NCBI GenBank assembly: GCA_002304315.1 | Contig: NEUO01000027.1 | Coordinates: 1-32,019, forward strand | Direction of reading: 5' to 3' | Length of the DNA: 32,019 nucleotides | From: Verrucomicrobiia bacterium Tous-C4TDCM | Lineage (GTDB): Bacteria > Verrucomicrobiota > Verrucomicrobiia > Verrucomicrobiales > Akkermansiaceae | In this document: positions 30,915 to 32,019 of the stretch, piece by piece | How the letters are laid out: every line of letters begins with the position of its first letter | How positions within the stretch are numbered: the first letter of the stretch is position 1 | Program-made: the position numbers and the translations under genes | Notes under the pieces: generated by a model | Told to the model about the DNA's origin: nothing | The model's database searches: none | The model's input: only the letters and a program-made list of their open reading frames with translations

Positions 30915-31973
30915 CTAATTCCGGCGATCCGGGGATCGGAATCGGTCCAAGGCCTGCTCGAGGTAGCGCCAGCAGAGCCAGGCCGCGCCCCAGGAGGCGA
31001 GGAAGAAGACGAGGAGCTGGAGGGCGAGCGGAAAGCCCGGCCGCCAGAGCCAGGGGAGGACCATGCCGAGGAACAGCGGCATCGGGGTGTGGAAGAGATA
31101 GAGGCCATAGCTGAGCTTGCCGAAATGCTGGGCGGCGGGGTGCTCTAACACTTTCGCGAGCGGCCGCGGCAGGCCGGCAAGGGTCGCGGAGATGAGGCCG
31201 GCGAAGACGACGGAAACGAGGGTCTGCTGGAGGTGGCGGAGGCCGGGGACGCTGCGGTCCGATTCATCGAGCACGTAGAGCACGACGTAGGGGACGAAGG
31301 CGAGCCAGGCGGCAATCGACAGGCGGCGGTCACCCGCTTTCAGCCCGCGGTCCATCGCCCAGGCGAGCAGGGCACCGGCGCCGAGGTAGTCGAGCGCGCA
31401 GGTGGTGATCGCGCCGGGGTGGTGGATTTGCGGAAAGTAGGCGGGGATCAGCGCGCGGGAGATCGGGGCGAGGGCGATGGTGCCGAGGATGAGCGGCGCG
31501 AGCCAGCGGCGGGGGGTGAGGTAGATCAGCAGCGGCCACAGCAGGTAGAACTGCTGCTGGATCGCCAGGGTCCAGTAGTGCGCGGTGCCGGAGGGCCAGC
31601 CGGGCATCAGCGCGATGTGGAAGTTCACCGTGTGGCTGAGGTAGATCAGCGGGTGCTCGCGGATGTCGGGCGCGCCGACCAGCCACGCGAAGAGCATCGC
31701 GACGTAGCAGGGGACGAGGATCCGCAGCGCGCGGCGCTTTTGGAACTGGCGGTAGGTCGCGCCGAGCCAGGGGGTGCCGGACGCCTCGCCGGCCGACTTT
31801 TCACGCAGCAGGATGCGCGTGATGAGGAAGCCGGTGAGGGTGAGGAAGAAGTAGAGGCCGATCTCGAAGGGCAGCGCGCCGCGCCATTCACGGGGTGCCC
31901 AGTGCAGCCACATCACGCCGAGCACGGCAAAGGCGCGCCAACCGTCGAGCTGGGTGTTTCGCGGGGTGGACAA
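30915..31973 (-). CDS. Acyltransferase 3 (AT3/OafA-like) membrane protein
   Basis: 352 aa with about ten hydrophobic segments. The N-terminus QLDGWRAFAVLGVMWLHW is the signature start of acyltransferase family 3 (PF01757), with the His in WLHW near the active-site position. LYFFLTLTGFLITRILL, the RALRILVPCYVAMLF loop, AHYWTLAIQQQFYLLWPLLI and LSYGLYLFHTPMPLFLGM are also characteristic. Members transfer O-acyl groups to surface sugars. No other polysaccharide genes are in the window. It is upstream of tdh on the same strand with 77 bp between them, so the two may share a transcript. Confidence 0.9.
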   Translation of the reverse strand: MSTPRNTQLDGWRAFAVLGVMWLHWAPREWRGALPFEIGLYFFLTLTGFLITRILLREKSAGEASGTPWLGATYRQFQKRRALRILVPCYVAMLFAWLVGAPDIREHPLIYLSHTVNFHIALMPGWPSGTAHYWTLAIQQQFYLLWPLLIYLTPRRWLAPLILGTIALAPISRALIPAYFPQIHHPGAITTCALDYLGAGALLAWAMDRGLKAGDRRLSIAAWLAFVPYVVLYVLDESDRSVPGLRHLQQTLVSVVFAGLISATLAGLPRPLAKVLEHPAAQHFGKLSYGLYLFHTPMPLFLGMVLPWLWRPGFPLALQLLVFFLASWGAAWLCWRYLEQALDRFRSPDRRN

Positions 31974-32019
31974 GGCTGGCCGCAGGCTGGATTCCGGCGC
32001 GGCGGCTTTACAGGAAATT

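Overview
The window looks like part of a chromosome from a GC-rich member of the Verrucomicrobiota, probably Verrucomicrobiae (Luteolibacter/Haloferula-like). The grounds are gene content (DNRLRE and PQQ-propeller secreted proteins, tandem DUF1080 domains beside a Gfo/Idh/MocA oxidoreductase, multi-PDZ S1C proteases, many toxin-antitoxin pairs) and dispersed intergenic repeats. This is inference; no rRNA, tRNA or other marker gene was seen.

Layout. 1-6.1 kb: a secreted DNRLRE-type protein cut by the window edge, a secreted PQQ-like beta-propeller protein, a lipoprotein-like protein, a B12-binding radical SAM enzyme and a membrane protein. 6.1-8.4 kb: two minus-strand PIN-toxin/antitoxin operons and a DUF4256 protein. 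8.5-12.3 kb: a DUF1080 plus Gfo/Idh/MocA pair likely used in 3-keto-sugar metabolism, and a divergent OxyR-like LysR regulator. 12.4-15.5 kb: an SGNH hydrolase, two convergent Phd/PIN toxin-antitoxin operons with palindromic operators, and a hypothetical whose 3' end runs into the second operon. 16-20.4 kb: a degenerate S1C-like pseudoprotease, an active-looking multi-PDZ S1C protease, a frameshifted gene and a single-pass membrane protein.

20.6-28 kb is an accessory island, visibly lower in GC in the lines I sampled. It starts just inside a truncated parE and holds an HD phosphohydrolase, a YwgA-like protein, a 52-codon stump of a C5 cytosine methyltransferase, an unknown 96-aa protein, a McrB-like AAA+ ATPase, a DUF2357/PD-(D/E)XK (McrC-like) nuclease and a vsr gene lacking its 3' end. 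Both the methylase and vsr stumps keep their 5' ends and point inward, so the restriction module sits where a convergent dcm/vsr pair seems to have lost its middle. This is the best candidate for an unusual defence locus.

28-32 kb: a small protein plus nucleotidyltransferase pair between two diverged copies of the vsr 5' region, then threonine dehydrogenase and an acyltransferase.

Running through the window are short repeats: inverted elements with arms of AGTTGAT-like heptads ending in CAGAA, a CGCCAAG-word inverted repeat, and two REP-like GC-rich families. They occupy most of the larger intergenic gaps.
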